Part shown: positions 24,970 to 34,355 of the stretch, in pieces
How the letters are laid out: each line of letters begins with the position of its first letter
Position numbering within the stretch: position 1 is the stretch's first letter
Source of the DNA: JAXMAZ01 sp046350115
GTDB lineage: Bacteria > Planctomycetota > Planctomycetia > Gemmatales > Gemmataceae
Assembly: GCA_046350115.1 (NCBI GenBank)
Contig: JAXMAZ010000010.1
Location: forward strand, 124,001 to 188,000
Reading direction: 5' to 3'
DNA: 64,000 bases
Made by a program: the position numbers and the translations under genes
Notes under the pieces: generated by a model
The model's input: only the letters and a program-made list of their open reading frames with translations
What the model was told of the DNA's origin: nothing
Databases searched by the model: none

Positions 24970-27900
24970 TTGCCACCCCCCTTCGCCGGCTCCTTCAGCG
25001 TAGCCAGGAACTCGACCAGGTCGCGGAGCTCCCGCTTGGACAGCTTCTTGATCAGGTCGGCCGGCATCGCCGACTGGTCCGGCTTCTCGCTCAGCACCTC
25101 GTCCCTCGGGACCGTGATGGCCTTGTTTTCCGGCGTCACGATCGTCACCTGCTTGGCGTCCTTGGCCCGCAGCACGCCGGAAATCGTGCGGCCATCTTCA
25201 AGATTCAGGATGACGCTCTGATACCCCTCCGCGATCTTGGCGTTCGGGTTGACGATCGACTCGAGCAGGTAGTCCCGCGGGTGCTTGGCCCCGAGGCCGT
25301 TCACGGCCGGGCCAACCTCCCCGCCCTGGCCGTCCAGCTTGTGGCACCGCTGGCAGTAGACGGCCGCGTTGTTCAGGAACAGCTCCCGGCCGCGGTCGGC
25401 GTCCCCGCCGGCCAGCGCCTCCCGGTAGCGGGCGAGCGGGTCTTGGGGGGTGGCGTCCCGGGCCGCCTGGTCGATGGCCCGGAGCTTCTGCCGCAGCGGG
25501 GCATGCAGCTTCGCCCCCTTCGCCTCCGACCGGGCGCGGGCCGCCTCCAGCACGTCCAGCTTCAGCTCGGCCGGCAACCGGCCCGCGGCGTACAGGTCGA
25601 GCATGACGCCGATCGCCTCGTCGGCCGGCTTCGACTCCTTGAGCGTGCCCAGCACCGCGAGCGCCGCCTGCTTCTCGAACGTGTCCGCGTTCGGGTCGGC
25701 GAGCAGGGCGGCCAGTTCGGTGGCGGCGTTCGGGTCGCCCTTGGCCCGGACCGCCCGAGCCGCCGCCCGCAGCTTCGGCACCGCCGACTGGAGCGCCGCC
25801 TCGGTCGCCGCCTTCGCTTCCGGTGCCTTCACCGCGTCCAGGGTGTACAGGGCTTCGACCCGGGTGCCGACCGGCTGGTTGGGGTCGTTCAGGATGCCGA
25901 CCATGATCGGCCCGACATCCTTCACCCCGAGTTTGGCGACGAGCTGCACCGCCTCCTTGCGGACGGCGTCCGGCCCGGCGAACAGCTTCGGCAGCACCGC
26001 CCGGACGGCATCGATCGCCTCGGCCGCCGGCCGGGTCTCCAACTCTTGCCGCAGGCCGGTGATCGGGTCGAGCCGCCGCGGCTTGGTCCACTCGGCGAGC
26101 AGCTTCATGGCGAACTCGCGGAGGTGGGCCGGCTCGCTGCCGCGGGCGGCGAAGGCGGCCACCCGGGCGGCCTGCTCCGGCCCGCCGAGCTTGAAGTTGG
26201 CGGCCACCGCCCGGTACGCCACCGGCTCGGCGAGCCCCGAACTCTCGGCCAGCTTGGCGAGCGGCTCCATCGGGGTCATCAGCCCCTGGTCGTAGATGGC
26301 ACGGGCGGCCTCGGCGACGATCCGGGGGTCGCTGTCCGTGAGGAACTCGCCGAGCCGCCGGCACTGGAGCTTCCGCAGGGCGAGGACGACACCGAGCCGG
26401 ACGGCGGGCGTGTCGTACTTGGCCTTGCCGACGGTCCAGGCGTTGAGCAGGTCGCACGGGTTCTGGGTGGCTCGCACCAAACCTTCAATTGCAGCCTGGC
26501 GGATGTAGGCGTCCTGGTCGTTGTTCGATTTCAAGAGGTCGAGCAGCGGGGCGTAGAAGTACTGCTCGGCGAGGGGGTCTTGTTCAGGCAACGGCCCGAC
26601 CTTGGCATAGGCCACTGCCGCGTCCGCACGCACCCGCGGCTCGGGGTCGGAGATCGCTCGGCGAAGCACCTCGCGCGATCCCTTCGCCGCATGCGACATC
26701 TCGACGGTCCAGATACCGCCTAGGTTGCGAGACGCCAGATTTCCAATCGCCTTGACGACCGCGGAGCGGATGTGCGGGTCTGCGTCCGTGGCAAACGGGA
26801 TCAGCGCGTTAGCCCGCGGAACCCATGTATTCACCTGCTCCTTGACCTGGCTCATCCCCCACACGGCATGAAGTCGCGGGGTGAGTTCCTTCGCCTCCTT
26901 CAACACCTTCTCGAACGCCGTCACCCCCTCCTTCCGCCCGGCCAGCTCGAACTGCGCCTCTTGCCGCACCTTCCGGTGCGGGTGGCTCAGCAGCTTCGCC
27001 AGCTCCTCGACCGACTTCTTGCCCAGCCCCTCGGCCAGCAGCGTTTGCGCTTCCTTCACCGCCGGGTTCTGCATCGCCTTCTCGTCGGCCACACGGAAGA
27101 TGCGGCCCTTCTTGGGCTTGTCCCAGCCGCCCGTCCAGTCAAGCCAGTAGAACGCCCCGTCCGGCCCGAACTCGCAGTCGGTCGGCACCATGTTCCGCAC
27201 GAACGGGTGCAGGTCCACCACCTCGAAGCTCGCCCCCTTCGGCTTCACCGCCAGCGACCAGATGACGCTGTTCCCCGGCTGGGCGGTGAAGTCGGTGGCG
27301 AAGAAGTGCCCCTTGTACCGGTCGTCCAGCCCGACCCCGGGGTAGAAGGTGATGCCGCTCGGGCCGTTGCCGAAGTGCTTGAGCGGCGGCACCACGTAGG
27401 CCGGCGGCGCCCCGTCCGGGCCGGGGACGTGCCAGATGGTCTCCGTGTTCCACGGGCCGCGGTTCCCCTGCTTCACCCCGCTGTGGTGCATGAGGGTGCC
27501 GTACTGGTAGCCGCACCGCCAGCCGCTGTCCCCCCCCTCGACGATCTGCACCCACCGGGCCTGGTCCCCGCTGTCGCTGTTGTTGTCGTAGGTGAACAGG
27601 TTGCCGAGGTCGTCGAACGCCAGCTCCTGCGGGTTCCGCAGCCCGACGTGGACGATTTCCAAGTTTGCCCCGTCCGAGTCACACCGCAGCACCGCCCCGC
27701 TGTCCGGGTTGGCGAGCGTCTTGCCCTCCTTGGTTTTCACGGTGAACCCGCGGTCGCCGATGCTGAAGTAGAGCTTGCCGTCCGGGCCGAAGATCAGGCC
27801 GTGCAGGTCGTGGCCGATGAACTGCACCCGCACCCCATACCCGGTGGACAGCGACTCCTTCACGTCCGCGACGTTCGCCCCCTTGGTGTCGCGGAGGCGG

Positions 27901-28415
27901 TACAGGTCCGGGATGCAACTGAAGTACACGTCTCCCTTGCGGGCCAGCACACCGGCGGCGAGGCCGTCCTCGGGCCGGTTGAACGGCCCGGCGAACACGC
28001 TCGACTTATCCGCCACTCCCTTGCCGGTGCTGTCCCAGACGAGCCGCAACTGCTCGCCGAACTTCTCGTAGGCCGGGTACTTGTGCTTCTTGTACATGGC
28101 CAGCCGGTCGGCGACGGTGCGGTTGGCGATGTCGTCGTCCAGCCAGTACATGTGCCCGCGGGTGTCGGTCACGCCGTCGGAGTGCCGGTACGTCTCGGCG
28201 ACGTAGCACCGCCCCTGCTCGTCGAAGGTGAACGCGACCGGGTTGGCGAGCAGCGGCTCGCTGGCCCAGACGGTGGCCTTGAGGCCGCCCTCGACGGTGG
28301 CCCGGTTGGCGGCGGCGGTCGCGTCCGGGGACGGGCCGACGGGCTGCTTGCCGGCGTCCGGCGGGACGGCGACGGCGGCCAGCGGGAGAAGTAAGGCGAG
28401 CGGCCAGCGGGGCAT
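24966..28415 (-). CDS. PVC-type heme-binding membrane dehydrogenase / cytochrome c fusion
   Basis: A 1149-residue exported protein specific to Planctomycetes and relatives. The order is signal peptide (MPRWPLALLLPLAAVAVPP), an N-terminal beta-propeller dehydrogenase-like domain (about 45-450; EGGLKATVWASEPLLANPVA, AETYRHSDG, FGPDGKLYFSIGDRG, GPSGITFYPG), a central helical-repeat/armadillo-like region (about 470-960), and a C-terminal cytochrome c domain with one heme site CQRCH (about 1040-1044). The last 100 residues include the conserved DGRTISGVLRAKDAKQVTI and LSKRELRDLVEFLATL. It probably oxidises a sugar or alcohol in the periplasm. The 3' end overlaps Uma2. Confidence 0.93.
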   Translation of the reverse strand: MPRWPLALLLPLAAVAVPPDAGKQPVGPSPDATAAANRATVEGGLKATVWASEPLLANPVAFTFDEQGRCYVAETYRHSDGVTDTRGHMYWLDDDIANRTVADRLAMYKKHKYPAYEKFGEQLRLVWDSTGKGVADKSSVFAGPFNRPEDGLAAGVLARKGDVYFSCIPDLYRLRDTKGANVADVKESLSTGYGVRVQFIGHDLHGLIFGPDGKLYFSIGDRGFTVKTKEGKTLANPDSGAVLRCDSDGANLEIVHVGLRNPQELAFDDLGNLFTYDNNSDSGDQARWVQIVEGGDSGWRCGYQYGTLMHHSGVKQGNRGPWNTETIWHVPGPDGAPPAYVVPPLKHFGNGPSGITFYPGVGLDDRYKGHFFATDFTAQPGNSVIWSLAVKPKGASFEVVDLHPFVRNMVPTDCEFGPDGAFYWLDWTGGWDKPKKGRIFRVADEKAMQNPAVKEAQTLLAEGLGKKSVEELAKLLSHPHRKVRQEAQFELAGRKEGVTAFEKVLKEAKELTPRLHAVWGMSQVKEQVNTWVPRANALIPFATDADPHIRSAVVKAIGNLASRNLGGIWTVEMSHAAKGSREVLRRAISDPEPRVRADAAVAYAKVGPLPEQDPLAEQYFYAPLLDLLKSNNDQDAYIRQAAIEGLVRATQNPCDLLNAWTVGKAKYDTPAVRLGVVLALRKLQCRRLGEFLTDSDPRIVAEAARAIYDQGLMTPMEPLAKLAESSGLAEPVAYRAVAANFKLGGPEQAARVAAFAARGSEPAHLREFAMKLLAEWTKPRRLDPITGLRQELETRPAAEAIDAVRAVLPKLFAGPDAVRKEAVQLVAKLGVKDVGPIMVGILNDPNQPVGTRVEALYTLDAVKAPEAKAATEAALQSAVPKLRAAARAVRAKGDPNAATELAALLADPNADTFEKQAALAVLGTLKESKPADEAIGVMLDLYAAGRLPAELKLDVLEAARARSEAKGAKLHAPLRQKLRAIDQAARDATPQDPLARYREALAGGDADRGRELFLNNAAVYCQRCHKLDGQGGEVGPAVNGLGAKHPRDYLLESIVNPNAKIAEGYQSVILNLEDGRTISGVLRAKDAKQVTIVTPENKAITVPRDEVLSEKPDQSAMPADLIKKLSKRELRDLVEFLATLKEPAKGGGK

Positions 28416-28500
28416 CGACAGCTCCGGCGACGGGAGAACGGGCGGGATATGTGAAACCTAACCCGTGATGTGCGAATGGGCAACGTCGGAGCCGGAACCG

Positions 28501-29319
28501 CTAGAATCTCACCCGCTCGCCGAACCGCCGGCGGAGCAGCCCCACGCCGTGCGGGGTGAAGTACGTTCCGGCGAGTACCACTTGGTTGAGTCGATCAAAC
28601 CCGGACGCCGCCACCAGTACGCTCGCCCCGGCATCGGTTAAGTAGTTGCCCGACAGGTCGAGAACGCGGAGCGAGTTCGCGAACGATGTCCGGGTGAACG
28701 CGCGTGCGAACCAGACGAGCCAGTTGTTGTCGAGCCGGTTCTGGATCAAATACAGCTGCTGGAGGCAGGTCAGATGGGCCGTCTCGACCAGTGGCCGGTA
28801 GTCGGCATCATGCTCCTGTGGTGGACCATTGCCGGGGTATGTCGGCCGCTGTAGCGGCACAGGAGCGATGGAAAGCTCCTCAACCCGTCCGAGATAATCG
28901 GCGTGCTCCAGCCAATCGTTCGATCCGAGGAAAGAAGTCAAGGTGACGGACCGGATCGGCGCGACCGCAAATAGCTGGCTCCCGAGTCGCTCCAAGTCGT
29001 TCGAGCCTGTCCAGAGTTGATGTGCGAACCCGCGGCGGCGCATCACCATGTACGCTCCGTACTCTTCAGGCGGCATCACCAAATCAACTTCATCCCGGCA
29101 ATGACCCTCCAGCGCTCTAGCGGCTCGATGGAGGGTAATGGCGTCATCGCGCGCACTTTCGAGTAGCCTCGCCGCCTCGATCTGCAGCCGGATGAACTGC
29201 GCCCGGGCGGCGTCCGCCGGGTGGCCGGACTCGTCCAGGTGGTCGGCGAACACCAGCCGCGGCAGGTCGGAGTCCGGGTCCGCCAGGACGGCGGCCAACA
29301 GGGCGTCGTGGTCGGACAT
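28501..29319 (-). CDS. TIGR02996 (repeat-companion) domain protein with leucine-rich repeats
   Basis: A 272-residue protein. The N-terminus MSDHDALLAAVLADPDSDLPRLVFADHLDE is the TIGR02996 domain found in front of many Gemmata repeat proteins (the LRLVYADWLEE-type signature). Leucine-rich repeats follow in the second half (LRVLDLSGNYLTDAGASVLVAASGFDRLNQVVLAG), with TPHGVGLLRRRF at the end. Codon use is less GC-biased than the neighbours. Function is unknown; such proteins are strongly expanded in Gemmata. It lies downstream of the acyl-CoA dehydrogenase, from which a family B repeat separates it. Confidence 0.88.
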   Translation of the reverse strand: MSDHDALLAAVLADPDSDLPRLVFADHLDESGHPADAARAQFIRLQIEAARLLESARDDAITLHRAARALEGHCRDEVDLVMPPEEYGAYMVMRRRGFAHQLWTGSNDLERLGSQLFAVAPIRSVTLTSFLGSNDWLEHADYLGRVEELSIAPVPLQRPTYPGNGPPQEHDADYRPLVETAHLTCLQQLYLIQNRLDNNWLVWFARAFTRTSFANSLRVLDLSGNYLTDAGASVLVAASGFDRLNQVVLAGTYFTPHGVGLLRRRFGERVRF

Positions 29320-29337
29320 GGGCGTTCCACGAATCTC

Positions 29338-29399
29338 ACCAGCCCGACGCGCGAGCGAGGGATGACCGAACACCCTCGCTCGCGCGTCGGGCTGGTGGC
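29338..29399. repeat. Palindromic repeat, family B, copy 2
   Basis: CCAGCCCGACGCGCGAGCGAGGG and its near-perfect mirror CCCTCGCTCGCGCGTCGGGCTGG flank 14 bases. It sits between two same-strand genes, ending against the stop codon of the acyl-CoA dehydrogenase. Confidence 0.85.
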
Positions 29400-31193
29400 T
29401 TACAACTTCCCGATCATCCCCTTGGCCGTCGCCAGGCACTCGGCGTCGTCGTTGTCGTCGAACGCGGCGAAGTTGGCGTTGATCCGCCGGAACGCCAGCG
29501 CCAGGAAGTATCGCCCGGCCGCCACGTCCGCGAACGGGTCGGCCGCCGGCTTGCCGTTCGACTTTAGCAGGTGGTCCAGCCGGGCCAGTACGCACGCCGA
29601 CACGTACAGGTCGATGGCGATGTCCGCGATCCGCTCGTGGATCAGTTGGGCGTTGAAGAAGTTGGCGTCGGTCTTCAGCTTCAGGAACACCTTCGGCAGC
29701 TTCGACCCGAGCCGCTTGACCAGCCCGGCCAGCGTCCGGGCGGCGGGGAACAGGTCCGGCTGCGTGACCGGGACGTGCGGCGTCTCGGCCGCCAGGGCCG
29801 GGGCGTACATCTTGCCGACCACGCCCAGCCCCTGGGTGAACAGCCCGAGCCGCCACTTGAACCCGAGCAGGTCGTCTTGCAGTGACTTGTAGAACTCGCC
29901 CGGCCCCTTGCACCCGGCGGCGGCGATAAGGTACGACTTCAGCACGTCGTTCGCCCCCTCGCCGATGGTGTTGATCCGGGCGTCCCGCATCCACCGCTCG
30001 ATGGGCTGGTCGCTGAAGTACCCCTTCCCGCCGTACACCTGCAGGGTGTCGTTGACGATGGTCCACAGGTGCTCGGTGGCGAACACCTTGAGCATCCCGG
30101 TTTCGAGCATGAAGTCTTCGTGCCCGCGGTCGATGAACGCGGCACACTCGGCGGTCGCGGCCTCCATCGCAAAGGTGTGGGCGGCGGCGAACGCCACCTT
30201 CTTCTGGACGAGTTGGAACTCGGCCAGCGGCTGCTGGAACTGGACCCGCCGCTTGGCGTGCTCGACCATCGCCCGCAGGCACGCCTTGGCGTGCCCGGTG
30301 CAACTGGCCCCGAACGTCACCCGGCCGAAGTCGAGGACCGTCAGCGCGACCCGCAGCCCTTTGCCGACCGGGCCGAGGGTGTTCTCCTTTGGCACCCGGA
30401 CGTTGTTGAAGCGCAGCTTGCCGGTGGCCGTCCCGCGGATGCCGCACTTCTCCGCCCGGGCCTCGACCACCTCGAACCCCGGCATGTCCGGCGTCACCAG
30501 GAAGCAGGTGACTTTCGACCCGCCCTTGCCGTCCGGGGTGCGGGCGGCCACCGTCAGCACGTGGGCGATGCCGCCGTTGGTGATATAGTGCTTGGTCCCG
30601 TTGAGGATGTAAGCGGTGCCGTCCTCGGTCGGGGTCGCCGTCGTCTGCACGTTGCCGGCGTCCGACCCGGCCTCCGGCTCGGTCAGGGCGAACGCGCACA
30701 GCTTCGACCCGTCGAGCAGCCCGGGCAGCCACTTCGCCTGCTGCTCTTTGGTGCCGAACAGGACCAGCGCCCGCACCCCGATGCTGTGGTGGGCGTTGAC
30801 GAACACGGTGGTGCTGGCGCAGTGCCCGCCGAGGGTCTCGATCACCTTCAGGTACTGCTGCTGACTGAACCCCAGCCCGCCGTACTCCTTCGGGATGGTC
30901 ATCCCGTACACGCCCAGGTCGGCCAGTCCCTTGACGACCGAGTCCGGGATGCGGGCCTCCCGGTCGATCTTCATGTGGTCGATGTGGGCGTCGGCGAACG
31001 CCTTCACCTTGGCCGTCGCCTCCTCGGACGCCTGCTGCTGCTCGGCCGACAGGACCGGGTACGGGAACAGGAGGTCGCCGCGGACCTTGCCGTAGAACAG
31101 GCTCTTGGCGAACCCGAGGGCGTGGTCGGCCCCGAGAATGTCCTCCTCGGCCTTCTTCTTCTGCTCGGCGACTTGCTGCTCGGTCAGGGCCAT
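29400..31193 (-). CDS. Acyl-CoA dehydrogenase family protein
   Basis: A 597-residue FAD flavoprotein of the long acyl-CoA dehydrogenase type. The N-terminal helical domain (about 45-160) ends with KEYGGLGFSQQQYLKVIETLGGHC, then ALTEPEAGSDAGNVQTTATP (about 185-204) in the flavin-binding beta domain, KHYITNGGIAH, FGASCTGHAKACLRAMVEHAKRR (about 305-327), and QVYGGKGYFSDQPIERWMRDARINTIGEGANDVLK with the catalytic-base region (about 405-440). A further C-terminal extension of about 150 residues follows, as in ACAD9/VLCAD-like enzymes. Start MALTEQQVAEQ at 31193 is preferred over a longer frame. Beta-oxidation or related. Confidence 0.92.
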   Translation of the reverse strand: MALTEQQVAEQKKKAEEDILGADHALGFAKSLFYGKVRGDLLFPYPVLSAEQQQASEEATAKVKAFADAHIDHMKIDREARIPDSVVKGLADLGVYGMTIPKEYGGLGFSQQQYLKVIETLGGHCASTTVFVNAHHSIGVRALVLFGTKEQQAKWLPGLLDGSKLCAFALTEPEAGSDAGNVQTTATPTEDGTAYILNGTKHYITNGGIAHVLTVAARTPDGKGGSKVTCFLVTPDMPGFEVVEARAEKCGIRGTATGKLRFNNVRVPKENTLGPVGKGLRVALTVLDFGRVTFGASCTGHAKACLRAMVEHAKRRVQFQQPLAEFQLVQKKVAFAAAHTFAMEAATAECAAFIDRGHEDFMLETGMLKVFATEHLWTIVNDTLQVYGGKGYFSDQPIERWMRDARINTIGEGANDVLKSYLIAAAGCKGPGEFYKSLQDDLLGFKWRLGLFTQGLGVVGKMYAPALAAETPHVPVTQPDLFPAARTLAGLVKRLGSKLPKVFLKLKTDANFFNAQLIHERIADIAIDLYVSACVLARLDHLLKSNGKPAADPFADVAAGRYFLALAFRRINANFAAFDDNDDAECLATAKGMIGKL

Positions 31194-31271
31194 CGGCGTG
31201 TCCCCTGGGTGGACGTGGGAGAGGGGCGGCCGGGGTGGGCCGCGTAGGAGCATTGTAGCAGCGGCCGGGCC

Positions 31272-31277
31272 TTATAA
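31272..31277 (+). promoter_or_regulatory. -10 box for folE
   Basis: Perfect TATAAT between the divergent acyl-CoA dehydrogenase and folE genes; a transcript would begin near 31284. That places the first potential TTG (31284) at the transcript 5' end and supports the TTG at 31329 as the real folE start. No good -35 hexamer is present. Confidence 0.55.
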
Positions 31278-31328
31278 TGGTGGTTGTCAGCGGCCCCGCC
31301 CGGCGGCCGAACGCCCCTGGAGTCCCGC

Positions 31329-31988
31329 TTGAACCGCACCCCGGACCTGGTCGAACTGGCCGCCCAGAAGGCGGCCGGGTTCAGCGCCTGCGACGACGAC
31401 GACCCGCCGCCCCCGACCACCCCGGTCGATTTGCCCCGGCTTCAGGCGGCGGTGCGGGAGATCCTGGCCGCCGTCGGCGAAGACCCGGACCGGGAGGGGC
31501 TGCTGGAGACCCCCGCCCGGGTGGCCCGGATGTACGCCGAGATCTTCAGCGGCCTGCACACCGACCCGGCCGTCTATTTGCAAAAGACCTTCACCCAGAA
31601 GCACGACGAGATGGTGCTGGTGAAGGACATCGAGTTCGCCTCCTGCTGCGAGCATCACCTGCTGCCGTTCCTGGGCAAGGCGCACATCGCCTACCTGCCG
31701 GCCGGGAAGGTGGTCGGCCTGTCCAAGCTGGCCCGGGTGACGGAGGCGGTCGCCCGCCGGCCGCAGGTGCAGGAGCGGATGACCGAAGACCTGGCCGACC
31801 TCATCATGCGGGAGCTGCAGCCCCGGGGGGTGGGGGTGATCGTGGAGGCGGCCCACTCGTGCATGAGCATCCGCGGGGTGCGGAAGCCGGGGGCGATGAC
31901 CATCACCAGCGCCTTGCGGGGGCTGTTCAAGACCAACCCGACCACCCGGTCCGAGCTGATGTCGCTGGTGTTCGGCGGGCGAGCCTGA
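31329..31988 (+). CDS. folE: GTP cyclohydrolase I
   Basis: A 219-residue homodecameric enzyme that opens GTP to dihydroneopterin triphosphate for folate or related pterins. Catalytic and zinc motifs are ASCCEHHLLPFLGKAHIAYLP (about 107-127, Cys and His for Zn), KVVGLSKLARVTEAVARRPQVQ (about 129-150) and VIVEAAHSCMSIRGVRKPGAMTITSA (about 178-203, second Zn cysteine). The start codon chosen is TTG at 31329, preceded by GGAG; a TTG at 31284 in the same frame is too close to the predicted transcription start. N-terminal leader of about 40 residues is unusual but tolerated. Confidence 0.93.
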   Translation: MNRTPDLVELAAQKAAGFSACDDDDPPPPTTPVDLPRLQAAVREILAAVGEDPDREGLLETPARVARMYAEIFSGLHTDPAVYLQKTFTQKHDEMVLVKDIEFASCCEHHLLPFLGKAHIAYLPAGKVVGLSKLARVTEAVARRPQVQERMTEDLADLIMRELQPRGVGVIVEAAHSCMSIRGVRKPGAMTITSALRGLFKTNPTTRSELMSLVFGGRA

Positions 31989-31991
31989 GAA

Positions 31992-32080
31992 TGACAAGGT
32001 GAGGGGGTGACAAGGTGACACGGTGAGTCGATATACTGCGTTGAGTCTCCTTGTCACCCCCTCACCTTGTCACCTTGTCT
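31992..32080. repeat. Palindromic repeat, family E (TGACAAGGTGA type)
   Basis: Left half TGACAAGGTGAGGGGGTGAC, right half GTCACCCCCTCACCTTGTCA, in a 90-base element with a short AT-richer centre containing a TATACT hexamer (32032-32037). That hexamer may serve as -10 box of the FAD oxidoreductase. The first codons of the oxidoreductase frame come from this repeat. Confidence 0.8.
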
Positions 32081-32597
32081 CTACTGACCCCCGACCAGAT
32101 CCAGGACGACCTCCGCGGCGAGTTCCGCGGCCGGCTGCACATCGACGCCGTCCACCGCTCGCTGTACGCCACCGACGCCAGCCCGTTCGAGGTGGTCCCG
32201 GCCGGGGTCGCCATCCCGGAGGACGCCGCCGACCTGCAAGCCCTGGTGAAGTACGCCCGCGAGGCCGGGGTGCCGCTGGTCGCCCGCGGGGCCGGCACCG
32301 GGCTGGCCGGGGAAGCGCTCGGCCCGGGGCTGGTCGTCGACCTGAGCGTCCGGTTCCGCCGCATCCTGGAAGTCGCCGCCGACCGGGTAACGGTCGAACC
32401 CGGCGTCACCCCGGCCGAGCTGGACGCCGCCCTGGCCCCGCTCGGCCGGCGGTTCGCGCCGGACCCGGCCAGCGCCGCAACCTGCACGATCGGCGGCATG
32501 GTGGCGACGAACGCCAGCGGCGGGGCGGTCGCCACCCACGGGTACACCCGCGACCACGTACTCGGGCTGGAGGTGGTGTGGGACACCGGGGACGGTG

Positions 32598-32660
32598 ACG
32601 GGGTGTGGGGTCTCGGGTCTGGGGTCTGGCTAAACCCCAAACCCCAAACCCCAAACCCCC
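32598..32660. repeat. G/C-rich palindromic insertion inside the oxidoreductase, insertion 1
   Basis: A run of GGGTCTGGGG-type units is mirrored by CCCCAAACC-type units (GGTGTGGGGTCTCGG ... CCAAACCCCAAACCCC). It is in frame and codes for a Gly/Val/Trp then Pro/Asn/Lys peptide (GVWGLGSGVWLNPKPQTPNP). The flanking protein reads normally on both sides. Confidence 0.75.
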
Positions 32661-33662
32661 GGACGATCGAAATCCGTTCCCAGACCGCGGCCCTGCTGGC
32701 CGAGCACCGCGAACAGATCCAGTTGACACTGCCCCACACCCGGTTCAACAGGTGCGGGTACGTGCTGCACGACGTCCTCTCCCCGGCCGGGCTGGACCTG
32801 GCCAAGCTGCTCGTCGGGTCGGAGGGGACGCTCGGGTTCGTCACCGCCGCCACCCTGCGGACGGTCCCCCGGCCCGGCGGGGTAGCGACGACCGTGGTCG
32901 GGTTCCCGTCCGTGGACGCCGCGGTCCGGGCCGGGCTGACGGTGGCCGGGTGCGACGGGCTGGTCGGGTGCGACCTGCTCGACCAGCGGCTTCTCGCCCG
33001 CACCCGGACCGCCGACCCGGCCGCCGGGATCGGGACGGTGCCGGCCGACGTCGGGGCGGCCCTGGTGCTGACCGTCGAGGCGGACACCGAACGGGACGCG
33101 GTGCGGCTCGGCCGGTCGGCCATCGACCGGCTGCGGGCGGCCCACGTCCACCGGGTGCTGGCCGACCCGGCCGCCGACCCGGACGGGACGGCCCGCATCC
33201 GCCGGTTCCGGGCGGCGGCGGTGAGCGGGCTGTACGCCCTCGGCCCCGGCCCCCGGCCGGTCGCCGGGTGTGAGGACGTGGCGGTCCCGGTCGAGGAGCT
33301 GCCGAAGTTCCTCGCCGAGGTCCGCGGGGTGCTGGCCCGGTTCGACGTGACCGCCTCGGTGCTGGCCCACGTGCCGGCCGGGATCGTCCACCTGCGGCCG
33401 TTCGTCGACCTCGCGGACGACGCCGACCGGGCGAAGCTGTGGCCGGTCGCGGACGCGGTCCACACCCTGGCCCTGGCCCTCGGCGGGACGGTCAGCGGCC
33501 AGCACGGCACCGGGATCGCCCGGACCCCCTGGGTGGAGAAGCAGTCCGGCCCGCTGATGCCGGTGTTCCGCGAGCTGAAACGGATCTTCGACCCGGCCGG
33601 CATCCTCAACCCCGGCAAGATCGTCGGCCCGGACCCGTCCCGACCGGCGTGGCCGCTGCGTG

Positions 33663-33764
33663 TGTCGGGAGTCGGGAGCCGGGAGTCGGGAATCGGGGCG
33701 GATGCCCCTACGAAGGTCGGTCCGGAGGCCGGCTCCCGGCTCCCGGCTCCCGACTCCCGACTGC
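33663..33764. repeat. Palindromic insertion inside the oxidoreductase, insertion 2
   Basis: GTCGGGAGTCGGGAGCCGGG units at the left are mirrored by CCCGGCTCCCGACTCCCGAC at the right, about 100 bases in total. The insertion is in frame and codes for VGSRESGIGADAPTKVGPEA, then GSRLPAPDSRLP. It sits in the linker between the FAD and Fe-S domains. Confidence 0.75.
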
Positions 33765-34283
33765 CACTGCTGACCTGGTCCCGCTCCAGCCCGCAGCAGG
33801 AGGCGGGCGCCTGCAACGGCTGCGGCGACTGCCGGCCGCGGACCGGGGCGGTCCGCATGTGCCCGGTGTTCCGCGCGGACGGGGACGAGGCGGCCACCCC
33901 GCGGGCCAAGGCGAACCTGATCCGAACTGCAGCCGGGCCGTTGACCGCCGACGAGGCCCGGGCGGTGGCCGGCCTGTGCGTCCACTGCAAGATGTGTCGG
34001 TCCGAGTGCCGGGCCGGGGTGGACGTGCCCAAACTGATGCTGGAGGCGAAGGCCGCGTACCACGCCGAACACGGGCTGCCGGACGGCGCCTGGCTGCCCG
34101 CCCGGGCCGAGGCGCTCGCCGCCCTGGCCGGCCGGTTCGCGTTCACCGCCAACGCCCTGCTCGGCAACCGGGTGCCGCGGTGGCTGGTGGAGAAGGTGAT
34201 CGGCCTGTCCCGGCACCGCACCCTGCCGCGGTTCACCCACCGCACCTTCTTGCGCCGCGCCCGGCGGCTCGGCCTTTCAGACC

Positions 34284-34355
34284 GGCAAGGCGGAAGGGGA
34301 GGGCGGACGGCGGAATTGATTCGGTCCGCCGTCCGCCCTCCCCCTTCCGCCTTGC
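34284..34355. repeat. Palindromic insertion inside the oxidoreductase, insertion 3, with the frameshift
   Basis: GCAAGGCGGAAGGGGAGGGC and its mirror GCCCTCCCCCTTCCGCCTTGC. The left arm has four G (34296-34299), the right arm five C (34340-34344). All other arm bases agree, so one base was lost on the left or gained on the right. Adding it back on the left restores the downstream frame. Confidence 0.8.

Noticed and set aside
26772..28394. A plus-strand frame of 540 codons opposite the PVC cytochrome gene
   Set aside because: Low-complexity Arg/Val/Pro sequence; the PVC dehydrogenase on the minus strand is clearly the gene.
32598..32660. Telomere-like CCCCAAA repeat
   Set aside because: It is one arm of a palindrome within a gene, short, interrupted, and in frame with protein. 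No linear-end context.
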